64,000 nucleotides of DNA from an uncultured Eubacteriales bacterium (GTDB lineage Bacteria > Bacillota > Clostridia > Oscillospirales > Oscillospiraceae). Numbering within the stretch: position 1 is the stretch's first letter; each line of letters begins with the position of its first letter. The stretch lies in NCBI GenBank assembly GCA_902475855.1, contig CABSBF010000003.1, positions 15,339 through 79,338 of the forward strand, read 5' to 3'. The notes below the pieces were generated by a model. That model did not search any database. It was not told where the DNA came from and saw only the letters and a list, made by a program, of their open reading frames with translations. Made by a program: the position numbers and the translations under genes. This document shows positions 16,553-26,904 of this stretch, piece by piece.

Positions 16553-19447
16553 ATGACAAACCATGTTAAAAAAAGGATCCTTTCCTGGATTCTCCTTATT
16601 GCTGCGCTGGCAGCATTGGCTGCGCTGATTTTTTGGTGGGCAAATTCCGGAGAAGAGAACTATTCGGAAAAATATGCCGGTCTGGATTTGAGTACGGATG
16701 TCGGGGAAATATCGCGCAGCGGGACTTACTCCGGGTATCTGCATGAAAACAGGGATGCAGCATATCCGCAGCTTCGACTTGATGTGGAATTGAACAATCC
16801 CGCTGAAATCTCAGGTGCAGAAATCTGCGCGTATGAAGGCCGTCAAAACGTCCTCCTGACGCAGGAGGACAGCGTTGTTTCCTATGAGCTGAACGTTCCG
16901 GAGGATGGCTGGTATCGTCTGCGCTTTGTCTATTGTTCCGTTTCCTCGCGCGGCATTGATGCCGAACGCAGCATTCTGCTGGATGGTGTCAGCCCGTTTC
17001 GCGGCGCGGATGCGCAGACATTCTGCCGGCTCTGGACCGACGATCCAGAAGGCAAAGGAAAAACCGACAATCAGGGCAACGAGATCCGTCCCAAACAGGT
17101 GGAGGTCTTCCGCTGGACCGAAAAATATGCCTCTGATGACACCAACGGTTATGAAGTGGAGCCATACCGTTTCCGCCTTCGCAAGGGCAAAAACCTTCTG
17201 ACCATTCAGGGCATTTCCGAACCTGTTGCTCTGGCTGAGCTTTCTCTTGAGCCGGTAGCTTCGGCAGCAAGCTACGATGCATACTGTGCGCAGTTTGAGA
17301 ATTGCAGCAATGATGCACATAACTTTGAGCAGATCGTCCAAGGTGAGGATGCCACCGTACGCTCTTCGCCGTCGCTTTATGCAACCTTCGACCGTTCCTC
17401 GCCCAACACACAGCCTTACAGCCTCAGCAGCGTCATCCTGAATATCACGGGCGGCAACTCCTGGAGCATTCACGGACAGTGGATCGAGTGGGATATCTCC
17501 GTTCCCGCAGACGGCTGGTATGAGCTGGCCTTCAAGGGACGTCAGAACTACAACCGCGGGCAGAGCTCCGTGCGCAAGCTGCTGATCGACGGCCACACTC
17601 CTTTTGCTGAAGCAGCGGAGATCGCTTTTCAGTACAGCAACGACTGGCAGATGCAGGTCATCGGCAATGGGGACAGCAGTTATCGTCTGTATCTGACCGA
17701 AGGCGTCCATTCTGTACGCCTTGAGGTTACGCTCGGGCAGCTTGGTGATGCTTTGACCGAGTTGGAGGATTGTGTCTTCCGTGCAAATCAACTCTACCGT
17801 CGGCTGCTTCTGGTCATGGGCAGAAATCCGGATAAGTATCGTGATTATGATATTGATTCCATTTATCCCGACCTGTCAGATGCCATGCTGCTTGAAAGCC
17901 GTCGGCTCTACCGTGTAGCCGATCAGGTCAGCGAGATTTCCGGTGGCCGCAGCAGTCAGACCGGCACGATCGCAATGCTGGCACAAATCATGGAAGATTT
18001 TTCCAAGGATACCAGCCTGATCAAGCGCAGGCTATCGACTTATCGCGATGATATCAGCGCCATTGGCACAGCCATGCAGAACCTATGTCAATCACAATTG
18101 GACATTGACTATCTGGTGATCAAAAGCACTGACCGTTCCTGGCCGAAGGACAGCGCAGGCTTTGGTCAGAAAGTCCTGCATGAGCTTCGTTCTTTCGGAA
18201 CCTCCTTCACAACAGATTACGATGCCCTCGGAGATGTAAATGAAGGTGCAATTGAGGTCTGGATCCTGACCGGCCGTGATCAGGCAAACGTCCTGAAAAC
18301 GATCATCGACGACAGCTTTTCACCCGCCAGCGGCATCCCCGTTAATCTCAAGCTGGTAGAATCCGGTGCGGTTCTGAGCGCGGTGGCCGCAGGCAACGGG
18401 CCCGATCTGCTTCTCAGTGCAGGTGCAGGCGAGCCGGTCAACTACGCACTGCGCAATGCGGCGGAAGATCTTTTCCAGTTTGACGATTGCAATGAAGTGC
18501 TTATGCGCTTTCAGGAAAGCTCCTATCTTCCCTATCTCTATGAAGGCGGCATTTATGCTCTGCCGGAAACGCAGTATTACAATGTTCTGTTCTATCGCAA
18601 AGACATCCTCGAGGAGCTTGGGCTGGAAGTTCCAGAAACATGGCAGGATCTTGAGAATATGCTGCCCGTGCTTCAGCACAACAATATGGAGATCGGCCTT
18701 CCCGACATCATGTCAAAAGCCAGCGCTAACCTCTCAGGGTTCTATGCCATGCTCTATCAGAACGGCGGCACACTATACTCCGAAGACGGCAAACACGCAC
18801 TGCTCGATTCTGAAGCGGCTGTGCGGGCGTTTGAGGCATATTCTGCATTTTACACCAACCATGATCAGCCGAAAGACTATAACTTCGCCGATCGCTTCCG
18901 TTCCGGTGAGATGCCCATCGGTATCGCAGATTACACACTGCAAAATACACTTGCTGTCTTTGCCCCGGAGTTGAAGGGCTTGTGGGATTTTGCGCTCATT
19001 CCGGGCACTGAGCAGGCAGATGGTTCCGTCGACCATTCTGTCATGTCGTGGGGTACGTGCTGCATGATGCTGAAAAATGAGGATGCAGCCGTCCGTGCAC
19101 AATGCTGGGAATTTATGAAATGGTGGACAAATGATGACACGCAAGCGCGTTTCGGACGCGAAATGGAATGTCTGATGGGCGCGTCGGCACGTTATGCCAC
19201 TGCCAATTTGAATGCCTTCAAGCAGCTCTCATGGAGCAGCGCACAGTTGGAGGTTCTTGAACTTCAGCGGCAGTACGCCAAAGGCAACCGCGAAGTCGCA
19301 GGCGGGTACTACACCAGCCGGCACATAGTCAACGCCATGCGAAAAGTCGTCAATGAACACACTGCACCTCGTGAAACACTCCTGGATTACAACCAGACGA
19401 TCAACGAGGAAATCAAGAAGAAACGCGCAGAATTTGAGCTGAACTAG
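16553..19447 (+). CDS. Membrane-anchored ABC substrate-binding protein with N-terminal carbohydrate-binding-like domains
   Basis: This 964-residue protein begins with basic residues and one helix (ILSWILLIAALAALAALIFWW), so it is tethered rather than a cleaved lipoprotein. Two similar beta-sandwich modules at about 35-220 and 255-405 resemble carbohydrate-binding modules (DGWYRLRFVYCS, DGWYELAFKGRQ). A helical linker follows, then a family 1 solute-binding fold from about 550 to 900 with LPETQYYNVLFYRKDILEELGLEVPETW and VMSWGTCCMML. It would capture a glycan or oligosaccharide for the adjacent permeases. ATG 16553 follows GAGGGAACGG and matches the transmembrane start. The fusion of binding modules to an SBP is unusual. 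The permease gene follows 10 bp later. Confidence 0.82.
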   Translation: MTNHVKKRILSWILLIAALAALAALIFWWANSGEENYSEKYAGLDLSTDVGEISRSGTYSGYLHENRDAAYPQLRLDVELNNPAEISGAEICAYEGRQNVLLTQEDSVVSYELNVPEDGWYRLRFVYCSVSSRGIDAERSILLDGVSPFRGADAQTFCRLWTDDPEGKGKTDNQGNEIRPKQVEVFRWTEKYASDDTNGYEVEPYRFRLRKGKNLLTIQGISEPVALAELSLEPVASAASYDAYCAQFENCSNDAHNFEQIVQGEDATVRSSPSLYATFDRSSPNTQPYSLSSVILNITGGNSWSIHGQWIEWDISVPADGWYELAFKGRQNYNRGQSSVRKLLIDGHTPFAEAAEIAFQYSNDWQMQVIGNGDSSYRLYLTEGVHSVRLEVTLGQLGDALTELEDCVFRANQLYRRLLLVMGRNPDKYRDYDIDSIYPDLSDAMLLESRRLYRVADQVSEISGGRSSQTGTIAMLAQIMEDFSKDTSLIKRRLSTYRDDISAIGTAMQNLCQSQLDIDYLVIKSTDRSWPKDSAGFGQKVLHELRSFGTSFTTDYDALGDVNEGAIEVWILTGRDQANVLKTIIDDSFSPASGIPVNLKLVESGAVLSAVAAGNGPDLLLSAGAGEPVNYALRNAAEDLFQFDDCNEVLMRFQESSYLPYLYEGGIYALPETQYYNVLFYRKDILEELGLEVPETWQDLENMLPVLQHNNMEIGLPDIMSKASANLSGFYAMLYQNGGTLYSEDGKHALLDSEAAVRAFEAYSAFYTNHDQPKDYNFADRFRSGEMPIGIADYTLQNTLAVFAPELKGLWDFALIPGTEQADGSVDHSVMSWGTCCMMLKNEDAAVRAQCWEFMKWWTNDDTQARFGREMECLMGASARYATANLNAFKQLSWSSAQLEVLELQRQYAKGNREVAGGYYTSRHIVNAMRKVVNEHTAPRETLLDYNQTINEEIKKKRAEFELN

Positions 19448-19457
19448 GAGGCGCTAT

Positions 19458-20417
19458 ATGAACCGAAGCGATAAAACAAGTCCCTCCCTGCTGCGTCGGT
19501 GGGCAAAAATGAAGCGCTCACATCTGCGAGCCAATTGGCGCGAGGCAAAGAAAAATCGGGTATACTACCTGTTTCTTCTTCCTTTTGGTATTGTATTTCT
19601 CCTGTTTTACATCGTACCTGTTATCATTTCTATCATACTGAGTTTTACCTATTATAATGTTTTTGAAGCTCCCGTTTTTCATGGCCTTCAAAACTATATC
19701 AATCTGTTTCTCTCGGATGATGTCAACCTGATTGCCATCAAAAATACCTTTATTATTGCAGCAATCACCGGACCGATCGGCTATCTGGCATCCTTTCTGT
19801 TTGCCTGGCTGATCAACGAACTGCCTCGTAAGCTGCGCTCTATCGCGGTTGTGATCTTTTATGCGCCTGCAATCTCAGGGCAGGTCTATCTGATTTGGGG
19901 CATTATGTTCAGCGGCGATGCCTATGGCTATGTCAACGCCTTTTTGATGAATCTGGGATTGATCGACGCACCGGTGCAGTGGCTGACCGATCCAAACTAC
20001 ATGATGCCGGTTTTGCTGCTTGTTATCTTGTGGATGAGCCTCGGCACAGGCTTTCTGGCCTTCATCGCAGGACTTCAGGGCTTGGATAAAAGCTTAATTG
20101 AAGCCGCTTATGTTGACGGTATTAAAAACCGCTGGCAAGAGCTGTGGTACGTGGTATTGCCGGGTATGAAGCCCATGCTGCTGTTCGGCGCGGTGATGTC
20201 TATCACACAGTCTTTCGGCGTTGCAGATGTAACCATGAATCTTGCCGGTTTCCCAAGTACGGACTACGCAGCCAGAACCGTTGTTACACATTTGATTGAC
20301 TACGGCTCCGTGCGTTTTGACATGGGCTATGCCTCCGCAATTGCTTCAGCCCTGTTCATCACGATGATCCTGTGCGACAGGCTGGTGCGCGGCATCCTCA
20401 ACCGGGTCGGAAAATAG
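19458..20417 (+). CDS. Carbohydrate ABC transporter permease, LplB/MalF type (first pair)
   Basis: This 319-residue inner-membrane permease has a cytoplasmic N-terminus, six helices and the EAA loop SLIEAAYVDGIKNRWQELWYVVLP near residue 215, which contacts the ATPase. AGGAGG precedes the ATG. It pairs with the next permease and probably with the tethered SBP upstream to import a carbohydrate. No ATPase is encoded nearby, so it would have to share an MsmX-like ATPase from elsewhere, a common arrangement for CUT1 importers in Firmicutes. Confidence 0.92.
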   Translation: MNRSDKTSPSLLRRWAKMKRSHLRANWREAKKNRVYYLFLLPFGIVFLLFYIVPVIISIILSFTYYNVFEAPVFHGLQNYINLFLSDDVNLIAIKNTFIIAAITGPIGYLASFLFAWLINELPRKLRSIAVVIFYAPAISGQVYLIWGIMFSGDAYGYVNAFLMNLGLIDAPVQWLTDPNYMMPVLLLVILWMSLGTGFLAFIAGLQGLDKSLIEAAYVDGIKNRWQELWYVVLPGMKPMLLFGAVMSITQSFGVADVTMNLAGFPSTDYAARTVVTHLIDYGSVRFDMGYASAIASALFITMILCDRLVRGILNRVGK

Positions 20418-20433
20418 AGAAAGGAGCGCACAG

Positions 20434-21315
20434 ATGCAACGATCCCCAAAACCTCCCAAACTCCAGAAGCGTCACAAGCGGTTGGGGCGCTCTGCTGCCG
20501 GAAGCGGCGTACTTTATACGTTTCTGGCGCTCATGGGTGCGTTCATGGCTCTGCCGCTGATCTATGCAATCAGCAATGCCTTCAAGCCGCTGGATGAGCT
20601 GTTTGTTTTTCCGCCGAAGTTCTTCGTCCGTAATCCGACGTGGGATAATTTCAGTGATTTGTTTACAGTGATGGGAAAGTCCTGGGTTCCCTTCTCTCGG
20701 TACCTGTTCAATACGGTGTTCATCACCGCAGTCGGCACCATCGGATGTGTCATTTTTACCTCAATGGGTGCCTATGCACTGGCCAAGGGGCGCTTCCCCG
20801 GAAATAAAACCATCTTCAATATCGTAGTCGTTTCTTTGATGTTCTCTGGCTATGTCACAGCAATCCCGAATTATCTCGTGCTTGCCAAGCTCGATTGGAT
20901 CGACACATATTTTTCCGTGATCGTTCCGGCCTTCGGCATGCCGATGGGCCTGTTTCTGACAAAGCAGTATATGGAAAGCATTCCCGATTCGCTTCTGGAA
21001 GCTGCCCGCATCGACGGCGCAAGCGAACTGCGTATTTTCTGGAAGCTTGTCATGCCCATTTCGCGCCCGGCATGGGTAACCGTTGTGATCTTTTCTGTTC
21101 AGTCGCTCTGGAATTCCAAGGCGTCCACTCTGATTTATTCTGAAGATCTGAAGACGCTTCCCTACGCTTTGCAGCAGATCCTCAACGGCGGCATCGCGCG
21201 CACAGGTGTAGGCTCTGCCGTCACGGTCATCATGATGATTGTGCCGATCGTGACCTTCATTGTCGCGCAGCGTCAAGTTATGGAAACCATGGCCAGCTCC
21301 GGCCTGAAAGATTGA
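20434..21315 (+). CDS. Carbohydrate ABC transporter permease, YtcP/MalG type (first pair)
   Basis: This 293-residue protein is the partner permease. It has six helices, the GAYALAKGRFPGNK segment and the EAA loop SLLEAARIDGASELRIFWKLVMP at about residue 190. The C-terminus RQVMETMASSGLKD is typical of the YtcP branch, which is often linked to oligosaccharide or polygalacturonan uptake. It starts 17 bp after the first permease behind AAAGGAG. Confidence 0.92.
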   Translation: MQRSPKPPKLQKRHKRLGRSAAGSGVLYTFLALMGAFMALPLIYAISNAFKPLDELFVFPPKFFVRNPTWDNFSDLFTVMGKSWVPFSRYLFNTVFITAVGTIGCVIFTSMGAYALAKGRFPGNKTIFNIVVVSLMFSGYVTAIPNYLVLAKLDWIDTYFSVIVPAFGMPMGLFLTKQYMESIPDSLLEAARIDGASELRIFWKLVMPISRPAWVTVVIFSVQSLWNSKASTLIYSEDLKTLPYALQQILNGGIARTGVGSAVTVIMMIVPIVTFIVAQRQVMETMASSGLKD

Positions 21316-21324
21316 GGTGGGTAC

Positions 21325-22773
21325 ATGAAACGATTGATTCGGGTGCTCACCGCACTGCTCCTGCTTTCCTGTCTTCTTGCTCTTCCTGCGGCTGCGCTTG
21401 GCGAGGAGCAGAGTTATTCCTTCAGCTACGATCTGGAAAGCAATCCCATGCCCGGCCCCGCTCCCTTTGAAACACGATATCGCGTAGACCCCGCTGAGTT
21501 CGGCGCAGGAAAGCTGAAAAATGCCGGTGGCCTTTATGTCCGCGGTGACCTTGCCTACATCTGTGATACCGGCAACAGCCGCATTCTCGTTCTGCATCTG
21601 GGCAATCACGGTGCGCAGCTTGAGCGCGAGATCAAGTCCGGAGATGGTTGGAGCCTCTCTGCGCCGGAAGATGTTTTCGTAGATGAGAGCGGTAATTTCT
21701 TCATCTGTGACACCGGCAACGGCCGGGTCCTCTGCCTTGATGCCGCACTGCGCTTGCGGATGTCTATCGGCAAGCCGGACAGCGCATTGTTCGATCAGTC
21801 AGCGGACTTCAAGCCCGAAAAGGCTGTTTGTGCCGCCGGAGGCCGCATCTATGTTCAGGCAATGGGTGTAAACCGCGGTCTCATTGAGTTTTCCGCAGAC
21901 GGTGAATTTCAGGGCTACATGGGAGCCTCTCCTGTCCGTTTTGACTGGACCGACTATATCTGGAAAATTCTTTCGACCGATGCGCAGAAGCAGCAGATGG
22001 AATCATTCGTCCCGACGGAATACAATAATATTTCCGTTGATCCCGAGGGCTTCCTGTTTGTTACAAACTCTGTTTTTTCCATACATGATCTTCTCAGCGG
22101 CGCTGCGCAGCCTGTACGCCGTCTGAATTTGAAGGGTTCAAATATCCTCAACTGTGATTTACAGGGCATGGAGAACTGGAACGAGAGCGGCCCAAGCCGG
22201 TTTATTGATGTTGCCGTTCCGGAAAACAAAATCATTTACCTGCTTGACAGCCGTTATTGCCGTATCTTCGCCTACGACTCCATGGGCAACATGCTCTATG
22301 CTTTCGGCGGTTATGGCAACCGCACCGGCTGGTTCCAGAATCCGACCGCGTTGGAAAGCTGGGGAGAAGATCTTCTGGTGCTGGACGCCACAAGCGGATA
22401 TTTGACCGTTCTGACTCCCACACGCTATGGCCGTCTGGTCACAGATGCTATCTGCTGCTATGATTCCGGCCGTTATGAAGAATCCTATGCCGCATGGCAG
22501 GAGGTTCTGCGTCTCAATGGCAACTGCTATCTGGCCTATGACGGCATCGGCAAGATCAAACTCCGCAACGGTGACTACGAAGGTGCGCTTGCGGATCTGA
22601 AGTATGCCAAGGATAGATACTATTATTCCAAAGCCTATCAGCTCTATCGTAAGCAATGGCTGGAAGATCATCTTTTGTGGATCGTGCTCGTTATTCTGAG
22701 CATTGTTGTTATCCGGGTCGTTTATAAATGGCTGCGCAAACAAAAGGAGGCGCTGGAAGAATATGAAAGCTAA
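21325..22773 (+). CDS. Secreted NHL-repeat protein with TPR segment and C-terminal membrane anchor
   Basis: This 482-residue protein has a signal peptide (LTALLLLSCLLALPAAALG), then NHL beta-propeller blades recognisable as AYICDTGNSRILVL, FFICDTGNGRVLCL and IIYLLDSRYCRIFAY. A helical TPR-like region (CYDSGRYEESYAAWQEVLRL) follows at about 370-430, then one helix and a basic tail. It would be held on the outer face of the membrane. NHL proteins of this kind accompany YIP1 and DUF5696 genes inside CUT1 transporter operons in other Firmicutes, as far as I recall. It may sense or scaffold glycan processing. The next gene overlaps it by 11 bp. Confidence 0.75.
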   Translation: MKRLIRVLTALLLLSCLLALPAAALGEEQSYSFSYDLESNPMPGPAPFETRYRVDPAEFGAGKLKNAGGLYVRGDLAYICDTGNSRILVLHLGNHGAQLEREIKSGDGWSLSAPEDVFVDESGNFFICDTGNGRVLCLDAALRLRMSIGKPDSALFDQSADFKPEKAVCAAGGRIYVQAMGVNRGLIEFSADGEFQGYMGASPVRFDWTDYIWKILSTDAQKQQMESFVPTEYNNISVDPEGFLFVTNSVFSIHDLLSGAAQPVRRLNLKGSNILNCDLQGMENWNESGPSRFIDVAVPENKIIYLLDSRYCRIFAYDSMGNMLYAFGGYGNRTGWFQNPTALESWGEDLLVLDATSGYLTVLTPTRYGRLVTDAICCYDSGRYEESYAAWQEVLRLNGNCYLAYDGIGKIKLRNGDYEGALADLKYAKDRYYYSKAYQLYRKQWLEDHLLWIVLVILSIVVIRVVYKWLRKQKEALEEYES

Positions 22774-23443
22774 ATTACTCCTTCAGCGTCTGCCAATCTC
22801 TAAGCGCAAATGGTGGAAGCAGTATGCAGGCAGCCTTCGTTATGGTCTGTACGTCATTGTGCATCCTTTCGACGGTTTTTGGGATCTCAAACATGAAAAA
22901 CGCGGCAGCATGGCCGCAGCAAACACCTTTGTACTGCTGGCGCTCTTAACGCAGGTCTGGAGCAAGATGTATTCCAACTGGTTATTTGTAGATGTCGACT
23001 TGCAGCGTTTTAATGTCTGGCTGGAATGCGGGACTTTTCTTGTTCCGCTTCTGATCTTCTGCGTCGCAAACTGGTGCCTGACAACGCTCTTTGACGGCAA
23101 GGGAACTCTGCGCGATGTCTATATACTTACTGCCTATGCGCTGATCCCTTTTATCCTTCTGCGGCTGCCAATGACTTTTGTCAGCAACATTCTTCTCAAG
23201 GATGAGCAGATGTTATTTACTTTCTTCAACTCACTTGGGTTTCTATGGAGTGCAGTCCTCCTGATCTGCGGTCAGATGATGGTCCATGATTACAGCTTGT
23301 CAAAAACACTTCTATTTACGGCTGCAACAATTGTGGGCATGGCAGTAATCATCACGTTGTGCCTGATGATCTTCAGCATGGTCAGCGAAGCGATCGGATA
23401 CTTTTCCTCTCTCTACCGCGAGCTTCGCTTTCAATTCTATTAG
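22763..23443 (+). CDS. YIP1-family membrane protein
   Basis: This 226-residue protein starts at ATG 22763 within the previous gene, 12 bp after AAAGGAGG. It has the YIP1 layout: an N-terminal soluble lead ending in YVIVHPFDGFWDLKHEKRG, then five membrane helices with NWCLTTLFDGKGTLRDVYILTAYALIP, the family hallmark. Bacterial YIP1 proteins have no proven function. Overlap with the NHL gene and the following DUF5696 lipoprotein suggest the three act together at the membrane. Confidence 0.85.
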   Translation: MKAKLLLQRLPISKRKWWKQYAGSLRYGLYVIVHPFDGFWDLKHEKRGSMAAANTFVLLALLTQVWSKMYSNWLFVDVDLQRFNVWLECGTFLVPLLIFCVANWCLTTLFDGKGTLRDVYILTAYALIPFILLRLPMTFVSNILLKDEQMLFTFFNSLGFLWSAVLLICGQMMVHDYSLSKTLLFTAATIVGMAVIITLCLMIFSMVSEAIGYFSSLYRELRFQFY

Positions 23444-23454
23444 GGAGGGAGAAA

Positions 23455-25992
23455 ATGAAACGAATTCTCAGTCTCCTTTTGGGATCGGCGGTATTGGTTG
23501 GCTTGCTGGCCGGCTGTACGCAAAGCACCGACCGTTTCCGCGCCGCCTACTACTCAGCCGAGGGCAATCAGGCAGAGTACATTCTGGAAAATGATACGCT
23601 TCGCTTCTCTCTCGACGGCCGCACAAGCTACTTCACTCTGACGGATAAGCGTTCCGGGCGCCGCTGGACTTCTGTCCCTGAGAATGCAGCAGAAGATTCG
23701 ACCGCCTACGTCACAACCAGGAATGCACTGCAATCTACGCTCGTTTTGACCTACAGCGACCGAAAAGGCAATGATACGCTCTATGATAACTACACCTACA
23801 GCATCGCGGAGGGTGGCTTTCAGGTGCGGCTTGAGGAGGGGGCCGTCTTTGTGGACTATACAATCGGCACGCAGGAGCGAGTTTACTGCATCCCCCAGGT
23901 CATCTCCGATACGCGGATGGATGCCTTTCTCGCCGCAATGGAGCCCTCTCAGCAAAGTCTTGTGAAAAAAAGCTATCTGCACTACGATTTGAATTCCATG
24001 AGCCAGAGCAAGCGCGACAAACTGCTTCCCCTGCTGCCACAACTTGCGCAAGGGCCATTATATGCACTTCCCAGTGTAACGGGCGGCAGCGTTCAAAGCT
24101 ATCAGCTTGCACAGCTTGAAGAAATATTCTCCACCGTCGGCTACGATGAAAGCGAGCGAGTGCAGGATCTTCCTGCCGGATCGGAAGAGGAAAGTGCAGC
24201 GCTTCAGTATAATGTTACACTTTGCTATTCTCTTGCGTCCGATGCTTTGCGCGTGCAGGTTCCGGCCGATCAAATTGGCTACCCTGCCGACCATCCGATC
24301 AAAACGCTTCAGGTTCTTCCCTACTTCTGCGCCGCTTCAACGGACAGTGAAGGTTGGCTGCTTGTCCCGGATGGCGGCGGCGCGCAGATCTGCTTCAACA
24401 ACAGGAAGACGCTCCAAACGCCCTACTACTCCGACCTCTATGGCTGGGATGAGGCGCTCAGCCGCGAAAGCAGGACGCAGGAAACCAAGAGTCTTTTCCC
24501 TGTTTTTGGTATTGTCAAGGACGGCGGCTATCTTATGGCCGTCGGACGCAGCGGCAGCGCGGAACTCTCCGTGGAAGCGGATGTCAGCGGTAAGGCCAGC
24601 GCCTTCAACTATGTGCATCCGGTTTACCGCATCGTCCATGGTGAGGCGACCTCCATTTCCGAAAAAAGCAAAGACTCTCTTTGGGTCTATCAGGCCTCGC
24701 ATCCGGAGCAGACCATTACATTGGATTATATCTGCGGCAACAGCGATTCCTATGTACAGATGGCGCAGCGTTACCGCGAATGTCTGCTTGAAGACGCGCC
24801 GGAGCTGCACCTCACCGGCGAAAGTGCCGTGCCTCTGGTTCTGGATTTTATCGGCGTCGTCGATCTGACGCGTGCAAGCTTCGGTGTTCCATCGCAACAT
24901 ACGCTGACCGGCACGGACTATGCAGAAGCGGCGGATGCCATTCGTTCGCTGCCGGAAGATGTCAATCTGCGGGTGCGTTACAGCGGCATCCTCAACGGCG
25001 GTATGAAGCAGACGGCTCTGCTCAAGGCAAAAACAGAAAACGGCCTTGGAACCAAGGCGCAAAAGCAGGCTCTTCTGGATGCCGTTTCGGAAAAAAACGG
25101 GCAGCTCTATCTTGCCGGTTATGTGCAGCAGGTGCTCGACGAAGCTCCGTTTGACGGCTTTTCCAAAAATGCCGACGCCGTCCGTAACACCGTCAATGAG
25201 GTCGTTGAGCAACGCGTTTTCTTGCAGGATACTCAAAGCGTACCGGTAAGCGCAGATCCCATTTACCTGCTCAGGCAGGAACGTTCCGACCTCGCGGTGG
25301 AAGCTCTGCAAAGCGCCGCACAGACCTGGAACGCAGGCGGAATTGCCCTTGCCGACTATGGCAATCTGCTCTATTCCGACTTCAGCCGTAAAGGCGGTCT
25401 CAGCCGCGACGGTGCATTGCTGGCACAGCGCGAAACTCTGCGTCAGCTTCGTGCGCGGGGCGTAAAGGTCCTGCTCTCCGGTGCAAACGACTATGCCCTT
25501 GCCGGCGCCGACTGCGTAACGGACATGGATCTGTTCGGTGGAGAATACGATATTCTCGATGCACATATTCCGTTCTATCAAATTGCACTGCACGGCTATG
25601 TTCCCTATACTGCAAGTGCGCTGAACCTTGCCGAAGACTATGGCACCGTCCTGCTGCGCAGCGTCGAATACGGCGCAGGGCTCTCCTATCGTTTCCTGGA
25701 AATGGAATATTCCGATCTGAAAAACAGTGCTTACACCTATGATTATCGGCTTTTCAGTACGCACTTTTCCGATTGGCGTGATGAACTGCTCTCACTGTAT
25801 GCAAGGCTGAACCGCGAGCTTGGGCACACATTCAGCCTGACAATCACAGACCATGCCGTGCTTTCGGAGTCACTCACACGCACGACCTATTCCGATGGCA
25901 CGACAGTCTATGTCAACTATGGCCGCGAGGATGCGCACGCAGGCTCTCTGGTCATTCCTGCCCGAGACTGGCTTGTAGAGGGAGGTAGCTAA
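23455..25992 (+). CDS. DUF5696 lipoprotein, probable glycan-processing TIM-barrel-like protein
   Basis: This 845-residue protein starts at ATG 23455 behind GGGAGG. A type II signal peptide ends in LLAGC, with the lipid-bearing Cys at residue 21. The N-terminal half is beta-rich and carries TYFTLTDKRSGRRWTSVPENA. From about residue 455 there is a barrel-like region: VPLVLDFIGVVDLTRASF, VNLRVRYSGILNGGM, GIALADYGNLLYSDF and VKVLLSGANDYALAGADCV, resembling a glycoside hydrolase scaffold. The C-terminus (RTTYSDGTTVYVNYG) ends in a small beta domain. The domain is uncharacterised to my knowledge. Its place in a transporter operon supports a role in surface glycan binding or cleavage. Confidence 0.75.
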   Translation: MKRILSLLLGSAVLVGLLAGCTQSTDRFRAAYYSAEGNQAEYILENDTLRFSLDGRTSYFTLTDKRSGRRWTSVPENAAEDSTAYVTTRNALQSTLVLTYSDRKGNDTLYDNYTYSIAEGGFQVRLEEGAVFVDYTIGTQERVYCIPQVISDTRMDAFLAAMEPSQQSLVKKSYLHYDLNSMSQSKRDKLLPLLPQLAQGPLYALPSVTGGSVQSYQLAQLEEIFSTVGYDESERVQDLPAGSEEESAALQYNVTLCYSLASDALRVQVPADQIGYPADHPIKTLQVLPYFCAASTDSEGWLLVPDGGGAQICFNNRKTLQTPYYSDLYGWDEALSRESRTQETKSLFPVFGIVKDGGYLMAVGRSGSAELSVEADVSGKASAFNYVHPVYRIVHGEATSISEKSKDSLWVYQASHPEQTITLDYICGNSDSYVQMAQRYRECLLEDAPELHLTGESAVPLVLDFIGVVDLTRASFGVPSQHTLTGTDYAEAADAIRSLPEDVNLRVRYSGILNGGMKQTALLKAKTENGLGTKAQKQALLDAVSEKNGQLYLAGYVQQVLDEAPFDGFSKNADAVRNTVNEVVEQRVFLQDTQSVPVSADPIYLLRQERSDLAVEALQSAAQTWNAGGIALADYGNLLYSDFSRKGGLSRDGALLAQRETLRQLRARGVKVLLSGANDYALAGADCVTDMDLFGGEYDILDAHIPFYQIALHGYVPYTASALNLAEDYGTVLLRSVEYGAGLSYRFLEMEYSDLKNSAYTYDYRLFSTHFSDWRDELLSLYARLNRELGHTFSLTITDHAVLSESLTRTTYSDGTTVYVNYGREDAHAGSLVIPARDWLVEGGS

Positions 25993-25995
25993 TAC

Positions 25996-26904
25996 ATGAA
26001 GAAAGTGTCCCGGCGTCGTCTTACTATGAAGGCAAGGCGTGCAATCACCGGCTATCTCTTTATTCTCCCTTTTCTGATCGGTTTTGCCTTCTTTGTGGCA
26101 GGTCCTCTCATAACCTCCCTGCGCATGAGCTTCTCCACCGTCTCGCTTGACAGCACCGCCGGCTTCACACTGCAAAACATCGGATTTGAAAACTATATCC
26201 GTGCGCTGACGATTGATAAGGATTTTAACCGTCTGCTCTGGGAGAGCGTCAGATCCTTGCTGATTGACGTACCAAGTATCATTCTGTTCAGTCTTGTCAT
26301 TGCAGTGCTGCTGAACCGCAAATTCCCCGGGCGGGGTGCGATGCGTGCAATCTTCTTCATGCCGGTCATTCTTGCCTCCGGTGTTGTGCTGGGCATGGAA
26401 AAATCCAATATTCTCCTTACCGGCGTGCAAGAACTGCAAAAGACCGCCAGTGACACCACAATAACGACTGCCCTGCAAAAGCTGTTGCTTGGTGCAATGG
26501 GACAAAATGCTTTCGTCGATGTCATTTTGACCATCATTGATCACCTGTATGAAATTGTGATTTCCTCCAGCATCCAAACCGTTATTTTTCTCTCCGCCTT
26601 GCAGACGATCAATCCCTCAATCTATGAAGCGGCAGAGATGGAAGGGTGCAGTTCGTGGGAATGCTTTTGGAAAATCACGCTTCCGATGGTCAGCCCCATG
26701 ATTCTCGTCAACTGGATCTATACGATCATTGACCGGTTCGTTCGCGCAGATAACCAGCTCATGCAGAAAATCCTTGACACAATGAACCTCAACCTGGATT
26801 ACGGCTTTGGTTCCGCAATGGGCTGGATCTACTGTGTCGCAATGCTTGCGATGATTGGCCTGTCTGTTTTGATTCTCTCCAGGATGGTGTACTATTATGA
26901 CTAA
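25996..26904 (+). CDS. Carbohydrate ABC transporter permease, MalF type (second pair)
   Basis: This 302-residue permease starts 3 bp after the DUF5696 stop. It has an N-terminal helix (AITGYLFILPFLIGFAFFV), six helices overall and the EAA loop SIYEAAEMEGCSSWECFWKITLP near 210-232. A longer-than-usual insertion between helices (LTGVQELQKTASDTT) faces outward. It forms the second transporter core with the next gene and the SBP at 27910. Confidence 0.9.
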   Translation: MKKVSRRRLTMKARRAITGYLFILPFLIGFAFFVAGPLITSLRMSFSTVSLDSTAGFTLQNIGFENYIRALTIDKDFNRLLWESVRSLLIDVPSIILFSLVIAVLLNRKFPGRGAMRAIFFMPVILASGVVLGMEKSNILLTGVQELQKTASDTTITTALQKLLLGAMGQNAFVDVILTIIDHLYEIVISSSIQTVIFLSALQTINPSIYEAAEMEGCSSWECFWKITLPMVSPMILVNWIYTIIDRFVRADNQLMQKILDTMNLNLDYGFGSAMGWIYCVAMLAMIGLSVLILSRMVYYYD